NCBI GenBank assembly: GCA_900763675.1
Contig: CAAFLE010000043.1
Location: 1-5,364 of the forward strand
DNA: 5,364 nucleotides
Source: an uncultured Oscillospiraceae bacterium
GTDB taxonomy: Bacteria; Bacillota; Clostridia; Oscillospirales; Oscillospiraceae
Direction of reading: 5' to 3'
Part shown: positions 5,347 to 5,364 of the stretch, one piece after another
Layout: the number at the start of each line of letters is the position of its first letter
Numbering within the stretch: the first letter of the stretch is position 1
The notes under the pieces: model-generated
Database searches by the model: none
The model's input: only the letters and a program-made list of their open reading frames with translations
Told to the model about the DNA's origin: nothing
Translations under genes and position numbers: made by a program

Positions 5347-5363
5347 CCCCCTCTCAGAGGGAG
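5347..5363 (-). repeat. Imperfect inverted repeat at the window edge, possibly part of a dispersed intergenic repeat
   Basis: On the minus strand CTCCCTC, loop TGA, GAGGGGG can form a seven-pair stem including one G-U pair. It lies upstream of gene A and may continue past the window. The sequence resembles the GAGGGAG-rich dispersed repeats I recall from intergenic regions of gut Clostridia; that match is from memory. No T-run follows on the minus strand, so it is not an obvious terminator. Confidence 0.45.
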
Positions 5364-5364
5364 C

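Noticed and set aside
5347..5363. Rho-independent terminator for an upstream minus-strand gene
   Set aside because: The stem is followed by ACTTCAAT on the minus strand rather than a T-run, and it contains a G-U pair.
5302..5364. Promoter for gene A
   Set aside because: Only 63 bases are available and no -35/-10 pair with acceptable spacing is convincing; AATATG near 5335-5340 has no matching -35. The promoter may lie upstream of the window.

Overview
This window is a compact, GC-rich stretch that is coding on the minus strand almost throughout. Purine-rich Shine-Dalgarno sequences of Firmicutes type, Sec signal peptides, cohesin and dockerin modules, InlB-type repeats and Ser/Pro/Glu-rich linkers together suggest a gut-type Clostridia (Oscillospiraceae or a related family). 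That assignment is inference from style, not from a marker gene.

Three minus-strand genes read from high to low coordinates. Gene A (5301-3652) is a complete secreted protein: signal peptide, cohesin-like domain, three tandem beta-sandwich modules, an aromatic-rich module and a C-terminal dockerin with two calcium-loop motifs. Gene B (3655-2606) overlaps A by the four bases ATGA. It encodes a signal peptide, a cohesin-like domain, an InlB/Listeria-Bacteroides repeat, one transmembrane helix and then a second InlB-type repeat on the predicted cytoplasmic side. Gene C (2570 to beyond position 1) follows after 35 bases. It encodes a large secreted multi-domain protein with two low-complexity linkers, an Ig-like domain, two carboxypeptidase-regulatory/PEGA-like modules and the beginning of a cadherin-like beta-sandwich domain. 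It stays open for 856 codons and its end lies outside the window.

Spacing and the stop/start overlap argue for one operon. All three products carry export signals and consist of binding or structural modules; no catalytic domain is visible. The simplest model is a non-cellulosomal surface assembly: B is the membrane-anchored cohesin-like receptor, A an adaptor with both a cohesin and a dockerin, and C a long surface or secreted effector or adhesin. The cohesin-dockerin pairing is inference from domain content.

Only 63 bases precede gene A. They hold its ribosome binding site and, at the window edge, an imperfect hairpin resembling dispersed intergenic repeats of gut Clostridia. No RNA gene, CRISPR array, transposase or terminator is visible, and there is no gene-free stretch over 300 bases.
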